52,585 nucleotides of DNA from an uncultured Lachnospiraceae bacterium. GTDB lineage: Bacteria > Bacillota > Clostridia > Lachnospirales > Lachnospiraceae. The stretch lies in the NCBI GenBank assembly GCA_944384125.1, contig CALWSF010000026.1:1-52585 (forward strand), in the 5' to 3' direction. Numbering within the stretch: position 1 is the first letter of the stretch; every line of letters starts with the position of its first letter. The translations under genes and the position numbers were made by a program. Positions 15,701 to 24,801 of the stretch are shown here, piece by piece. The notes beneath the pieces are model-generated. The model made no database searches. It saw nothing but the letters and a program-made list of their open reading frames with translations, and had not been told where the DNA came from.

Positions 15701-16669
15701 ACAGAGGCGGCGGAGAGAAGAATCCGGGTGTTATCTTATTTTGATGATTTGTTCCATGTGATGGGGGCGGAAGAAAGCAGGACATTCTGGAATACTTTTC
15801 ACAGAGATGTTTACCTGAGATCCGGGGCAAAAGAAAAATATGGAGAAATATCAGGAGAGAATTCTGCAGTCCGGAGGGCAAATGAAAAGGCCGGCAAAAC
15901 TTCCGAAAATGCGGGTACAAATGAATCATTGCGGGCAGATTTGCAGGCTCCGGAGAGCGGCAGATTTGAAGAGAGCAGATTCTCGTATGAAGAAATTTCT
16001 TTTTACAGAACGCTTCTTCACAGGGAAGAACGGGAAATGTCAGGCGGGGAGAAGGAAATTTTCGGCTCGGCGGACAATGCTTCCGACGGCGGGTCGGCAA
16101 AGCAGATCCAAACCGGAAAAACGGAGTTTCTCTCTGTCGGGAACAGTGAGTATAAGGAAAATGACGGAGCAGTCCTGCTTTCAGATGCGGGGGAGACAGT
16201 ACCGGAACAGGGAATGCCGATATACAGGCATACGGGTGCGGGCAGAGCAGGCCAGGTGCCGGAGGTGCATGGGGACATCCGGGATGATGTTTTTATTTAC
16301 CGGCCGGCTTCTCTCGTTCTGACCCGTCCTCAGCCGCCGGGAAACACCAGTCTGAATCCGAGTGCTCTGCCGACTCCTGATATTGAAAGACAGATTGAAA
16401 AAACAGTTGAAAGTCATGTAAAGGAAGAACTGGGAGATATTCGCCATATTACAGCAAAAAAGGCAAAGATGTCCATGGCTTCTGAAGAGTATGATAAAGA
16501 GATTCGCGGGCTGAGGCAGCAGGTAAAAGAGCAGCAGAATGAGCTGGAAAATATGAAAAAAATACAGACAAAGCTGATATCGACAACGAGTGCGGACAGG
16601 CTGACGGAAGAGGTGCTTCGTCAGCTGGAGCGCAGGCTGAGGCTTGAAAAAATGCGAAGAGGACTGTAA
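12731..16669 (+). CDS. Large alpha-helical CIS protein of unknown function with internal duplication
   Basis: 1312 residues, with GGAGGAAA before the start. No family is recognised. The protein is very charged and helical, with no membrane segments. Two related units are visible, about residues 555-720 and 794-976. Each contains a F-x-x-W-L segment, W-I-x-Y-M-E-P-x-L-W-D-E, an E-Y-W-x-x-x segment, and a final L-L-L-K-N or L-M-L-K-N helix ending in R-E-W. A shorter L-P-x-Y-R-E-I-W motif occurs near 215 and 300. The last 100 residues form a coiled coil with a basic end (L-E-K-M-R-R-G-L). Position between tube initiator and LysM adaptor is unusual for such a large protein. Candidate roles are tape measure, internal scaffold or particle-bound anchor (inference). 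Confidence 0.8.
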   Translation: MKTSARRLDSFRPLRAGVHTPSILKNRIWRDSRFAMDIIGHHTAEGFFDFPEALMVFLEQEQDEEAEAASEALEEAVTLLLTVNRFEQKEYRSYLESVWINRYLIMIAGLVERARRADGQLLRETERIYSEMKQYFRRAVQDGRHHEIQKQREQKLLLLQKALTEKRQEGVWRSRACDFQTIRKQERMETGGSTIFERERMSWEWQKKIFGHAKLPDYREIWRESAGPRNPALTGGREMISAVRQARKSFLWESVPQAEMHRTPGTTREERQSVGKEISAIRKMKPGVQESKDASLARFRLPGYREIWHQSVTQRRAAAAKEAIPYLESLDGAVRQELLSAAGLSEETYRRELSSMKEIRWKTVQKSFISVLKRRIKKAENFGAFADYQDDFRSGTESVPVLLYPDSRQETEDNVSVTRRKEENSTETMQSTINQIRVLFNRFWRENHETWTGKEPFSEEREQILRWAEKIPEDEAEALSDFLQSRILLGNREEHLKDGGAVLHTQETGQDIYLKIRKILETMSAAEWRQLEKTVLSQGSAKESALKNSEKDMLLHMPDLVSDEFLPWLNETANEAEIRFLLNLVNSGDPYRENTGSDEGKADEKNPGTFLEERKQETADWIAYMEPPLWDELVQQILVRPSGGEDKAEYWRECFTVSDMPEKQLSLKEFLGRNDSGRLMLKNHIIQRIYECDSPRQIEKLLVLAADGGSEAMKASVREWGNAGAAEQKNSDSEKTQLIEKITGLSREEKSAVKNQLLKIQKTLRGQVLQKNTVHAMSAVLLSAQQNEMEKADAGILSEQFYLWLQKEADDSDIAALETYVSGRYVGQKESESLPDTENENAEFEEQKQDLINWITYMEPSLWDEFAFMILRKDDEKESRKTENKEGSAEGSEKLSSAKRDRRNLMEYWIGSLAPSEGEAPVLEYSKYKNRTQAERLLLKNGLTEKIKKVKEPETVRVLLNLAAENSDLLRSQREWLRTDDSERMGPGKSTEAAERRIRVLSYFDDLFHVMGAEESRTFWNTFHRDVYLRSGAKEKYGEISGENSAVRRANEKAGKTSENAGTNESLRADLQAPESGRFEESRFSYEEISFYRTLLHREEREMSGGEKEIFGSADNASDGGSAKQIQTGKTEFLSVGNSEYKENDGAVLLSDAGETVPEQGMPIYRHTGAGRAGQVPEVHGDIRDDVFIYRPASLVLTRPQPPGNTSLNPSALPTPDIERQIEKTVESHVKEELGDIRHITAKKAKMSMASEEYDKEIRGLRQQVKEQQNELENMKKIQTKLISTTSADRLTEEVLRQLERRLRLEKMRRGL

Positions 16670-16681
16670 GGAGGGATTGAG

Positions 16682-17365
16682 ATGGGGCTGGGAAAGCTTG
16701 TACGGGCTAAAATTTTAATTTACGGAGAAAATGGTCTGGCCAAAAAGACGGTAAGCTGTACATTTAACCCGTCTCAATATGTAATTAAAAATTCGGTAAA
16801 TTATAAAGAAGAGCAGGAGCTGGGTGCTGATTTATCGCGTCTTTTATATTTATCCGGAAATAAAAGTGAGCTGTCGCTGACTCTGTATTTTGACAGTGCC
16901 ACAGATGACGGGCAGGAGTTGATGGTGGCCGGTATTGCCAAGGACGCGGCGGCCAGTGCTGTTACAGACAAGACAGAGCAGCTTGTAAAAGCGATGCGTG
17001 TGGAAGGAAGTCAGCACCGCCCGCCGCAGGTGGCTTTTCAGTGGGGCAACCTTCTTTTTAAAGGAGTTATCACTTCGCTGACGGAAACTTTTACGATGTT
17101 TGATCCTTTTGGGAAGCCTATCCGGGCGAAGGTAGACATGACGCTGAAAGCGGAGGAGGATCTGAAAACAGCGAAGCTTTCAGAGCCATTTGAATCTCCG
17201 GATCGGACGAAGGTTACGACGATCATTGAGGGAATGAGTCTGTGGCAGCTCGCTTATGAAGAGTACGGCGACTGTGAAAAATGGCGGGAAATTGCGAGGG
17301 CGAATCATCTGATGAATCCGCTGGATATCCGGCCGGGACAAAAACTGAAAATTCCGGCATTATAG
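16682..17365 (+). CDS. LysM-domain tube/baseplate adaptor (Afp7/gp53-like)
   Basis: 227 residues after GGAGGGATTGAG. The N-terminal domain begins with F-N-P-S-Q-Y-V-I and has the L-S-L-T-L-Y-F-D-S strand typical of the CIS adaptor family. The C-terminal 47 residues form a LysM domain: S-L-W-Q-L-A-Y-E-E-Y-G, W-R-E-I-A-R-A-N, I-R-P-G-Q-K-L-K-I-P. In Afp and PVC the LysM protein sits between tube and hub or baseplate and precedes the hub gene, exactly as here. LysM in this family serves particle assembly and not necessarily peptidoglycan binding. Confidence 0.93.
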   Translation: MGLGKLVRAKILIYGENGLAKKTVSCTFNPSQYVIKNSVNYKEEQELGADLSRLLYLSGNKSELSLTLYFDSATDDGQELMVAGIAKDAAASAVTDKTEQLVKAMRVEGSQHRPPQVAFQWGNLLFKGVITSLTETFTMFDPFGKPIRAKVDMTLKAEEDLKTAKLSEPFESPDRTKVTTIIEGMSLWQLAYEEYGDCEKWREIARANHLMNPLDIRPGQKLKIPAL

Positions 17366-17383
17366 TCGCAGAAGGGAACAAAC

Positions 17384-18469
17384 ATGGATCTGATGAGCGG
17401 AAGCTACAGCTTCGAGGTTTTGCAGAAAAAATATGGAAATTTCCTGATTCCGGCAGCAAAGCTGAAAATAGGCGGCAGCAATTTGCTGGAGCTTACGGGA
17501 GTTATGGTTGAAAGTATTCAGATTACACTGTCGCTGAAAGCAGCGGGCTGTGCGTATTTTTATGTTACCAGCGGATATGACTACAAAAATGGCTCTTTTG
17601 ACAGCGCACTTAAAAGCAAAGTAGTGCTGGGAAAGGAAGTATCAGTTGAACTGGGATACGGTTCTTCTCTGGTCACAGTGTTCAAAGGATTTGTTGCGGC
17701 TGTGGGAACTGAATTTGACGTGGACACCGGCGTCAGCTATTCAATTACCGCCATGGATGCCAGGCGCTTAATGCAGACGGACAATCTGCGAATTATCCGT
17801 TACAATGTAAAGCATTATTCAGATGCGGTTTCGGAGGTGTTAAAGCGTTACAAGAAGCTTTGCACTCCTGTGGTGGATGCAACGACTGAAAATCTGGAAG
17901 GCCATCCGCTGGCGCAGTCTTCTTCTGATTATGATTTTATTGTTAATAAAATTATAGGAGAGGGAAAGGCTGACAGGGAATTTTTTATCGTGGCCGACAA
18001 GGCTTATTTCCGGAAGCCGCGGGGCAGCTCAAGTCCGGTGGTTACGCTGGGAGTGGGGAGCGGTTTAAAGTCTTTTCAGAAAAATTCCATATATCTGAAT
18101 GAGAAAATTCAGGTTATCGGACGGGAAGAAGGCACCCATAAAATTCTGGTGGGAGAGAGTACGGCAAAAGCAGCGGATCAGCAGGTTGCAGCACTGAGCG
18201 AGCCGGGGATTTATCAGATGGCTGCGCCTGACTGTCATGTACAGGGAGAACTGAAGGCAAGGGCCGCAGCTTTGGCAGACCGGGAAAAAGCAAAAAATCA
18301 GCAGGCCAGTGCGGTATGCGTGGGGATTCCGGAAATTGTTCCGGGACGTTATCTGAAGATAGAGCGCCTTGACAGTACGGTAAACCGATCATACTATATC
18401 ACGGAAGTGATACATGAGTATAACCGATCCGGTTTTACCACGAAGATTGAGATGGAAGGGTGGAGCTGA
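17384..18469 (+). CDS. Baseplate hub protein (gp27-like, late control D / VgrG N-terminal)
   Basis: 361 residues after AGAAGGGA. Features match the hub family: an initial beta-barrel (V-E-S-I-Q-I-T-L, then V-E-L-G-Y-G), G-F-V-A-A-V-G-T-E-F and A-M-D-A-R-R-L-M. A late domain carries A-A-L-A-D-R-E-K-A-K, then V-P-G-R-Y-L-K-I-E-R-L and Y-Y-I-T-E-V-I-H-E-Y. In T6SS and Afp8 the hub and the needle are fused in one VgrG polypeptide. Here they are separate genes, spaced 1 bp apart, as in T4 gp27 and gp5. It forms the trimeric adaptor from hexameric tube to the spike. Confidence 0.93.
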   Translation: MDLMSGSYSFEVLQKKYGNFLIPAAKLKIGGSNLLELTGVMVESIQITLSLKAAGCAYFYVTSGYDYKNGSFDSALKSKVVLGKEVSVELGYGSSLVTVFKGFVAAVGTEFDVDTGVSYSITAMDARRLMQTDNLRIIRYNVKHYSDAVSEVLKRYKKLCTPVVDATTENLEGHPLAQSSSDYDFIVNKIIGEGKADREFFIVADKAYFRKPRGSSSPVVTLGVGSGLKSFQKNSIYLNEKIQVIGREEGTHKILVGESTAKAADQQVAALSEPGIYQMAAPDCHVQGELKARAAALADREKAKNQQASAVCVGIPEIVPGRYLKIERLDSTVNRSYYITEVIHEYNRSGFTTKIEMEGWS

Positions 18470-18470
18470 T

Positions 18471-19235
18471 ATGGGAGTGTTTGATGAGCTGATCGACATA
18501 CCGAAAGAAAATGATCGCGTATATAGCGTTATATCCGGAATTGTAAAGGAAAACTGGGATGAAAATTATCCGGGAAAAGTGAAGGTAGAATATTTTCTTG
18601 GAGAAGACGGAAAAAATATCAGCGGCTGGGTTCCTGTGGCAATGCCGTATGTATCGGACAAATCCGGCATGTATTTTCTGCCCGAAATAGGGACGGAGGT
18701 TGTGATCGCTTTTCTTCTGGGGGACAGGAACTGTCCTGTTGTCATGGGTTCGCTGTGGAACCAGAAGGTAAAGCTTCCGGAACAGACAGCTGAAAAAGAT
18801 AATAATGTGAAAAAAATCCGGACGAAAAACGGCCAGGAGATTATTTTTTCCGGAGAACCGGATAAACAGAAAATTACAATTCAGACAAAGGGCGGTATCA
18901 GTGTTACTCTGGATGATGAGCAGCAGTGCGCTTCAGTTACAGATAAAGATGGGAAAAACAGGATTCTTCTCAATGCCAAGGAGGGAAGTCTTTCACTTGA
19001 AGCGGAGAAAAAGCTGGAGCTGAAGGTCGGAGGAAAGGCCCTTGTTTCTCTGGAGAAGGATTCGGTCAGCCTGTCCGCCGGGAAAATACAGGAGAAGGCG
19101 ACACAGAGTATGAGTCTGGAGGGGCAGAGCATGAATCTGAAGGGAAGTTCCATGCAGCTGAAGGCAGACGGAAGTTTAAAGGCGGAGTCAGGAGGAATTG
19201 CGGAGTTTAAAGGTTCCATGGTCAAAATAAATTGA
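18471..19235 (+). CDS. Central spike protein (gp5/gpV-like, VgrG C-terminal part)
   Basis: 254 residues from ATG 18471, with GGAAGGGTGGAG upstream; the longer in-frame start inside the hub gene is disregarded. The OB-fold domain has Y-S-V-I-S-G-I-V, Y-P-G-K-V-K-V-E-Y and W-V-P-V-A-M-P. This is followed by the G-T-E-V-V-I-A-F-L-L-G-D and P-V-V-M-G-S-L-W-N signature. The last 110 residues are short repeating strands (S-L-S-L-E, S-M-S-L-E-G-Q-S-M-N-L-K-G) forming the triple-stranded beta-helix needle. No lysozyme domain is inserted. The PAAR-like tip is encoded separately at 31673. Confidence 0.93.
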   Translation: MGVFDELIDIPKENDRVYSVISGIVKENWDENYPGKVKVEYFLGEDGKNISGWVPVAMPYVSDKSGMYFLPEIGTEVVIAFLLGDRNCPVVMGSLWNQKVKLPEQTAEKDNNVKKIRTKNGQEIIFSGEPDKQKITIQTKGGISVTLDDEQQCASVTDKDGKNRILLNAKEGSLSLEAEKKLELKVGGKALVSLEKDSVSLSAGKIQEKATQSMSLEGQSMNLKGSSMQLKADGSLKAESGGIAEFKGSMVKIN

Positions 19236-19258
19236 CACGGTTCCGGAAAAGGAAGACA

Positions 19259-19675
19259 ATGGAAGACAGAAATTATGGAAAAGACTTTTTGGGATGCGGC
19301 ATTCATTTCCCGCCTCGTCCCGATCCGGTTACGGGTGTTCTCAGAATGTCGGGTTATGAGGAAGATATAAAAGAGGCGATTCGCATTATTCTGATGACAC
19401 GCCGGGGAGAGCGGGTCATGCGGCCGGAGTTCGGATGCGGTATTCATGATTTTGCATTTTCCACAATGGATTATGCCACGCTTTCCCAGATAGAGAAAAG
19501 TGTAAAGGATGCGTTGATTTTATGGGAACCGCGGATACGGGATGTGGAAGTGGATGCAAAGATCGGCCGCGGGGAGGGTGTGCTGGATATCAGTATCAGT
19601 TATGTGGTGCGAACAACCAACAATCCCTATAATCTTGTATTTCCCTTTTATATAAGCGAAGGAATGGAGCTGTAA
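19259..19675 (+). CDS. Baseplate wedge protein gp25-like (GPW_gp25)
   Basis: 138 residues from ATG 19259 with AAGGAAG upstream; an earlier TTG is not supported. It contains the diagnostic I-R-I-I-L-M-T-R-R-G-E-R-V-M-R-P-E-F-G-C-G segment (residues about 43-63). This is followed by F-A-F-S-T-M-D-Y-A-T and the R-I-R-D-V-E-V strand. gp25/TssE/Afp9 proteins nucleate sheath polymerisation at the baseplate. The E-F-G-C-G motif is intact. Adjacent to the J-type baseplate gene, as in phages and eCIS. Confidence 0.95.
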   Translation: MEDRNYGKDFLGCGIHFPPRPDPVTGVLRMSGYEEDIKEAIRIILMTRRGERVMRPEFGCGIHDFAFSTMDYATLSQIEKSVKDALILWEPRIRDVEVDAKIGRGEGVLDISISYVVRTTNNPYNLVFPFYISEGMEL

Positions 19676-19714
19676 TTATATTCATACAGGAGCAGACAGA
19701 AAGGAGGAGGCGTC

Positions 19715-22700
19715 GTGGATAAAATTCCGGCGGTGGACAACAGAACAGAGGAGGAGCTGCTGGCACAGCTGCAGCGCAGAGCGGCATCCTATGTTCCGGA
19801 ATGGCGTTTTGATATGCGGGAACCGGATGCGGCTGCGGCAATTGCCAGCGCTTTTGCGGGTATGCAGCATGGAGCTATTCGAAATTTCAACCGTCTGTTT
19901 TTAAAGTATCAGACAGAGTTTTTTAATGCTGTGCATACTTCGATGAAGCCGGCGGCGCCTGCCGGGGGATATGTAGTATTTGGCACTGTCAATGATTCTG
20001 TGGAGGGGGCTGAGCTTAAGGCCGGCACATTGCTTACGACGAGTGCTGTTCAGAAAAACGGCGATCCTGTTCCGGTGGAAACGCGGGATGATGTGTATGT
20101 AAGTCCTGTGGGAATACAGGCGGTATATGAGAGTTTCGACGGAAATGATTACATAGGATGTCTGTATGAGGGCGATGGGAAGAGAGAATTTCCGCTGTTC
20201 TGTTTTGAAAGAGATAATCTCCAGCGACATGAATTTTATATCGGACATCCCTCTGTTTTTCACATACAAAGTCATGGCTGTCTTCAGCTTCGTTTTTTTG
20301 AGAGAAATGAAAAACTGGCGGAACGGTTTTTTGTGGAGTGTCTGGCAGATCCGTCTTTCTGTACTGTCTCATATTCAGCAGAAGAGTCTTTTGTACCATT
20401 CAGAGAATGCCGGGAAGAGAATGGCGTGCTGGTCCTTGAGAAAGCCGCGGCTCAGGAACCATGGCAGATGCAGGAGATACAGGGAGTGCGGATGTACTGG
20501 ATGTGTATTTCTGTAAAAAACGGCTCTTCTCTTTCTGACTGGGGATTCAGAGGGGTAAAGATTTCTGCACAAAGCGGAGCACTTCCTCCTGACAGTATAA
20601 CGGCCAATGGAATGGACTGCAGCCTCATGCAGTATTTTCCTTTTGGTGAGCAGTTTTCTGTTTATAATGAGGTGTATTTTGCATCTGATGAGGTATTTGA
20701 TAAAGTGGGTGCGTCCATAACTCTGTCCTTCTGGCTGGATTTTGTAAAGATTCCCCTGAGCGGCCGGGATTGGGGTTATGAGATGGACTGGAAACTGATT
20801 ATGCCTAAAAAGAGCATTCAGGTGGAAAGGGAATATGATATTTCCATTGAAGAAGTAATATGGGAATATTTTAACGGCAGCGGCTGGGTTCGTCTTTTTC
20901 CGGCGAAGGAATACAGTGATGTGTTTGGCATCAGAAAAGGAACATACCGCCGCAGGATCAGGGTGGAATTTAAGTGTCCCCGTGATTTGAGTCCTGCTAT
21001 TGTAAATGGAATGGAAAACCGGTATATCAGGGCCAGAATTCTGAAAGTTAATAATGCACTGAAGACACAGGGAAATTATATAAGCCCGGTCCTGACAGAG
21101 ACGAGGCTGGCTTATGATTATCCGGATGGAGGCGTACAGCCTGCTTTCTTCGTGACTGTCAACAATATGGAGTACCGGCTTTTTCCATCAGGACAGTGCC
21201 TGAATAATATGTATCCTTTTTTTCCGATCTGTCAGACCGGAGATAAGAATCCGACGCTGTATATCGGAACGGAAAAGCCCTGGGAGAACGGACCGCTGAG
21301 ACTTCTGTTTCTGGTAAGAGAAAGCGGGGAAGATCGTCTTCCGCCTCTTCAGTGGGAGTATGAAAGCGGAGGAAAATGGCGTGAGCTCAATCCGGCAGAT
21401 GAGACGGAATATTTTTCACACAGTGGTCTGATCACTTTTTCAGGACCGGAAGCACAGGATAAGAGAGTCAGATTTGGCCGGGAATTATACTGGATACGCG
21501 TCAGGGACCGGGAGGGAGAGTATGTCAGAAGGCATGATATGCTCCGTCCATTTATTGAGGGAATCTGGGAAAATGGTGTAAAAGCGTGGACAGTCCGTTC
21601 GGGCCAGGAGGAATACCTTACGATGGAACGGTTTCTTCCGGATGCACGCCTTCAGCTGATGAATGGAAGTATATACAGTCTGGAGATGTGGGAACTTCAG
21701 TCCGGGACTCTGTCAAGAGCTGAGTACGCACAGCTTATGGAGGAGAACAGGCTGTGGGAGCAGAAGGATGAAAATGGAAAAGCCAGGGAAATTTGGGTAA
21801 AATGGGAAGAACAGGAAAATTTATTTGATTCCGGACCGGGAGACAGACACTACCTTCTCGATGCCAACAGTGGAATTCTAAGTTTTGGAGATGGAATTCG
21901 CGGCAGGATTCCGGCTCCCGGGCTCATTAACGGCATATGGGTGCGCTATCGGATTGGCTGCGGCGGAGAGGGAAATGTTCCGGCAGGGGCAATAAACGGA
22001 CTTGATACCGCCGTAGGATTTATCAGCAGAGTGGAAAATCCCAGGGCCTTTTTCGGAGGCAGTGATCGGGAGACGGCTGATGAAGCGATGGAGCGAACTG
22101 CGGGGGAAATCTGCCACCGGTTCAGAGCTGTCACAATTTCGGATTATGAGCGGCTGGCTCGGGAGGCATCCGGAACGGTGGAAAAGGCATCCTGCTTCGG
22201 CGGGAGGGATCAGAACGGCGAAATAAAAAGCGGGCATGTGACATTAGTGCTGCTTCCGGCGAATTTTGAGAACAGCCTTCCGTTTTTTACAGAGCTTAAA
22301 GAGCAGGTTATGGGATATCTTCGCGGCAGGCTGCCTGTGGGTCTGGCGGAGAGCGGACGGTTTCATATTGAGAAGCCTGTGCTGGTGGAAATATGTGTGA
22401 GTGCTGAGATATGGGTATCGGATTTTAATCAGGTTTTCCAGTGCAGGGCGGAAATACTGCAAAAGCTGGAGGCGTTTCTTCATCCGGTAACAGGAAATTT
22501 TAACGGGAAGGGATGGCCGATTGGCCGTCTTCCGAATCGAAGCCAGATTGACACTATATTGAAGAGTGTTCCGGAAGTATTGAGACAGCGGGATCTGATT
22601 ATAACTGGTTTTGTATGCCGTGGAGGAGAAAACATTGAGATTGGTCTGGAGGAAGCAGGAAAATTTTTCTATGCGCTTCCCATGTCCGGACAGCACAGGA

Positions 22701-22720
22701 TAAAAATCCATGTGGAGTAG
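19715..22720 (+). CDS. Baseplate assembly protein J-like, large (Afp11-type wedge)
   Basis: 1001 residues from GTG 19715, which follows AAAGGAGGAGG. The N-terminus I-P-A-V-D-N-R-T and W-R-F-D-M-R-E-P-D is the 'putative baseplate assembly protein' family opening. The centre shows the Y-L-L-D-A-N-S-G-I-L-S-F-G-D-G-I-R-G motif, followed by Y-R-I-G-C-G-G-E-G-N-V-P-A-G. Both are hallmarks of gpJ/gp6-type wedge proteins. The C-terminal part has I-S-D-Y-E-R-L-A-R-E-A-S-G and V-T-L-V-L-L-P. It should form the baseplate wedge with its neighbour. Confidence 0.93.
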   Translation: MDKIPAVDNRTEEELLAQLQRRAASYVPEWRFDMREPDAAAAIASAFAGMQHGAIRNFNRLFLKYQTEFFNAVHTSMKPAAPAGGYVVFGTVNDSVEGAELKAGTLLTTSAVQKNGDPVPVETRDDVYVSPVGIQAVYESFDGNDYIGCLYEGDGKREFPLFCFERDNLQRHEFYIGHPSVFHIQSHGCLQLRFFERNEKLAERFFVECLADPSFCTVSYSAEESFVPFRECREENGVLVLEKAAAQEPWQMQEIQGVRMYWMCISVKNGSSLSDWGFRGVKISAQSGALPPDSITANGMDCSLMQYFPFGEQFSVYNEVYFASDEVFDKVGASITLSFWLDFVKIPLSGRDWGYEMDWKLIMPKKSIQVEREYDISIEEVIWEYFNGSGWVRLFPAKEYSDVFGIRKGTYRRRIRVEFKCPRDLSPAIVNGMENRYIRARILKVNNALKTQGNYISPVLTETRLAYDYPDGGVQPAFFVTVNNMEYRLFPSGQCLNNMYPFFPICQTGDKNPTLYIGTEKPWENGPLRLLFLVRESGEDRLPPLQWEYESGGKWRELNPADETEYFSHSGLITFSGPEAQDKRVRFGRELYWIRVRDREGEYVRRHDMLRPFIEGIWENGVKAWTVRSGQEEYLTMERFLPDARLQLMNGSIYSLEMWELQSGTLSRAEYAQLMEENRLWEQKDENGKAREIWVKWEEQENLFDSGPGDRHYLLDANSGILSFGDGIRGRIPAPGLINGIWVRYRIGCGGEGNVPAGAINGLDTAVGFISRVENPRAFFGGSDRETADEAMERTAGEICHRFRAVTISDYERLAREASGTVEKASCFGGRDQNGEIKSGHVTLVLLPANFENSLPFFTELKEQVMGYLRGRLPVGLAESGRFHIEKPVLVEICVSAEIWVSDFNQVFQCRAEILQKLEAFLHPVTGNFNGKGWPIGRLPNRSQIDTILKSVPEVLRQRDLIITGFVCRGGENIEIGLEEAGKFFYALPMSGQHRIKIHVE

Positions 22721-22733
22721 GAGGTAGAAAGCA

Positions 22734-24794
22734 ATGCTGCCCCAAATTGAGCTTGATCAGGAAAATTTTGAGCAGATAATGGAGGAGGCCAGGAGCAGAA
22801 TTTCCGGAATCTGCCCTGAGTGGACAGATTTTAATTATCATGATCCGGGAATTACCATTCTGGAGCTTTTTGCCTGGCTGAAAGAAATACAGCAATTTCA
22901 TATGGATCAGGTGGGGCCTCTTCATATACAGAAATTTCTGAAGCTGTTACATATAACGCCAAAAGAGGCAGGGCCTTCCAGGATGAAGCTGTATCTTGCC
23001 AGTCCCAAACCGGTTTTTCTCCGGGAAGGAGCACGGTTTTATGCGGGTGATGTCTGCTTTGAAACGGAAGTGGAAGAGCAGACACCCGGAGGGAGAATAC
23101 GTCTTGGAGTAAGCGAAGGACGGGAAGGGAGCGTCTCAATTGACGGCAGGCAGCTTCCCTATGACGGGAGACTTCGGTTTTATCCGTTCGGCCGGCGGCC
23201 GGAGCCGGGAAATGTTTTTTATCTCTGCATGGAAAATCCGTTTATTTCCGGGATTCGTTACCGGTTATCCGTGCTTCTGTATGATGGGTATGCAGTCCGG
23301 AGAAACCGGATTGAAGAAAATATGCCGGTTTGCCTGACGGATGTGGAAGCGGAGGTGCTGACGGACAGCGGCTGGAGTTCTGTCTCTGTAATGTCTGACG
23401 AGACACAGGGATTTTTACAGAGCGGCAGAATTGAGATGAGGGTTTCCGGCCGCATGAAAAAGGCAGAGATGTACGGGGGAGCGGGATACTGGCTCAGGTT
23501 TGTATTAAAGGACGGGGAGTATGACGTTGCTCCGGCCATAACGGGGATCAGTGCATCCCATATATGTCTCTGTCAGAGAAAAACAAGGGCGGCATCCTGT
23601 CATGTAAAGGCGGAGAAAGATGAAAGAGGAAGAATTCTGTGCCGGAACCAGCTGTCTCTGACCGATAAAAATATTCATTTTTATCGGAGAATAGGAGCCA
23701 GGTATTATCCGTATGATTCAGTGATGAAGGAGATGGGAGATGACGAGAGAATGCGGTTCATCCTCGGCAGCGATGCGCAGGAAGGAGATACATTCTTTAT
23801 TACTGCATCAGATCCTGAATGTGATGACAGGCTGGAGATAGAGGCGACCGGATTTCCTGATCAGGAGTATCCCATTGAAGAGTCTTTTCTTATTCCTTCC
23901 CGTTTTGGGATATTGGTAGAAGATATTCTGGAACCGGGAGCCTTCCGCCGATGGGAGCGGGTGGAGGATTTTGACAGTTCAAAGCCGGATTCTCTTCATT
24001 ATGTTCTTGATTCTGAAAGCAGGACACTTCGTTTCGGAAATGGAATTCACGGTATGATTCCGGAGGGGAATATCCGGATTACGGATCTCTGTTTTACAAT
24101 GGGCAAACAGGGAAATGTGCGGAGTCATCAGATAACGGCAGCTGATTCAGAGCTTTCAGGTGTGCGGATCGTAAGTTTTATGGATGCTTCCGGCGGCTGC
24201 GACAGAGAAAATGCCCAGAACTGCTTTAAGCGGTTCTGCAGACAGATGGAGAAATCAGACAGAGCTGTCAGCGCACAGGATTATGAACGGCTGGTAAGGC
24301 AGGTACCGGGACTGATGATTCAGTCCTGCCGTGTTATGGATGACTCGGACAACAGCTGTGTCCGGATTGCGGTGCGGCCGTTTTCTGAGGGAGGCAAGGC
24401 TTCTCTCAGCGAGGCATACAGAAAAAATATTGAGATATATCTGGATAAGAGGCGCCTGATAGGAACTAAAATAGTTATTTTGCCGCCTGAATATGTGGAG
24501 ATTCGTGTATATGCAGAGGTGCGGATCCAGGGGCATTATCTGGAAGCCCGGGAAACTGTGGAAAGAGAAATCAGAGAATTTTTCCGGGAGCAGGAACAGG
24601 AATTTGGAAAACCGGTTCTGCGTGGCAGACTATATGGCCGAATTGACAGTCTGTCCTGTGTGGAAGAGCTTTTGACATTGAATATAGAGGCGCGTGGAGA
24701 CAGGATAAACCGAAGTAAAAGCGGAGATGTATATGTTCCGCAGAATGGAGTGTTATTTTTGCAGACAGTACAGTGTAATGCAGTAAACGGATAG
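22734..24794 (+). CDS. Second baseplate J-like protein (Afp12-type wedge)
   Basis: 686 residues after GGAGGTAG. The start L-P-Q-I-E-L-D and W-T-D-F-N-Y-H-D-P-G-I-T-I-L-E-L-F-A-W-L is the characteristic N-terminus of the second J-type protein in eCIS. The core shows L-R-F-G-N-G-I-H-G and G-K-Q-G-N-V, followed by A-Q-D-Y-E-R-L-V-R-Q-V-P-G. The two J-type genes side by side, both ending in the same domain, match gp6 dimers in T4 and Afp11/12. About 320 residues shorter than its partner, lacking the large central insertion. Confidence 0.93.
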   Translation: MLPQIELDQENFEQIMEEARSRISGICPEWTDFNYHDPGITILELFAWLKEIQQFHMDQVGPLHIQKFLKLLHITPKEAGPSRMKLYLASPKPVFLREGARFYAGDVCFETEVEEQTPGGRIRLGVSEGREGSVSIDGRQLPYDGRLRFYPFGRRPEPGNVFYLCMENPFISGIRYRLSVLLYDGYAVRRNRIEENMPVCLTDVEAEVLTDSGWSSVSVMSDETQGFLQSGRIEMRVSGRMKKAEMYGGAGYWLRFVLKDGEYDVAPAITGISASHICLCQRKTRAASCHVKAEKDERGRILCRNQLSLTDKNIHFYRRIGARYYPYDSVMKEMGDDERMRFILGSDAQEGDTFFITASDPECDDRLEIEATGFPDQEYPIEESFLIPSRFGILVEDILEPGAFRRWERVEDFDSSKPDSLHYVLDSESRTLRFGNGIHGMIPEGNIRITDLCFTMGKQGNVRSHQITAADSELSGVRIVSFMDASGGCDRENAQNCFKRFCRQMEKSDRAVSAQDYERLVRQVPGLMIQSCRVMDDSDNSCVRIAVRPFSEGGKASLSEAYRKNIEIYLDKRRLIGTKIVILPPEYVEIRVYAEVRIQGHYLEARETVEREIREFFREQEQEFGKPVLRGRLYGRIDSLSCVEELLTLNIEARGDRINRSKSGDVYVPQNGVLFLQTVQCNAVNG

Positions 24795-24801
24795 GAGCCT
24801 C

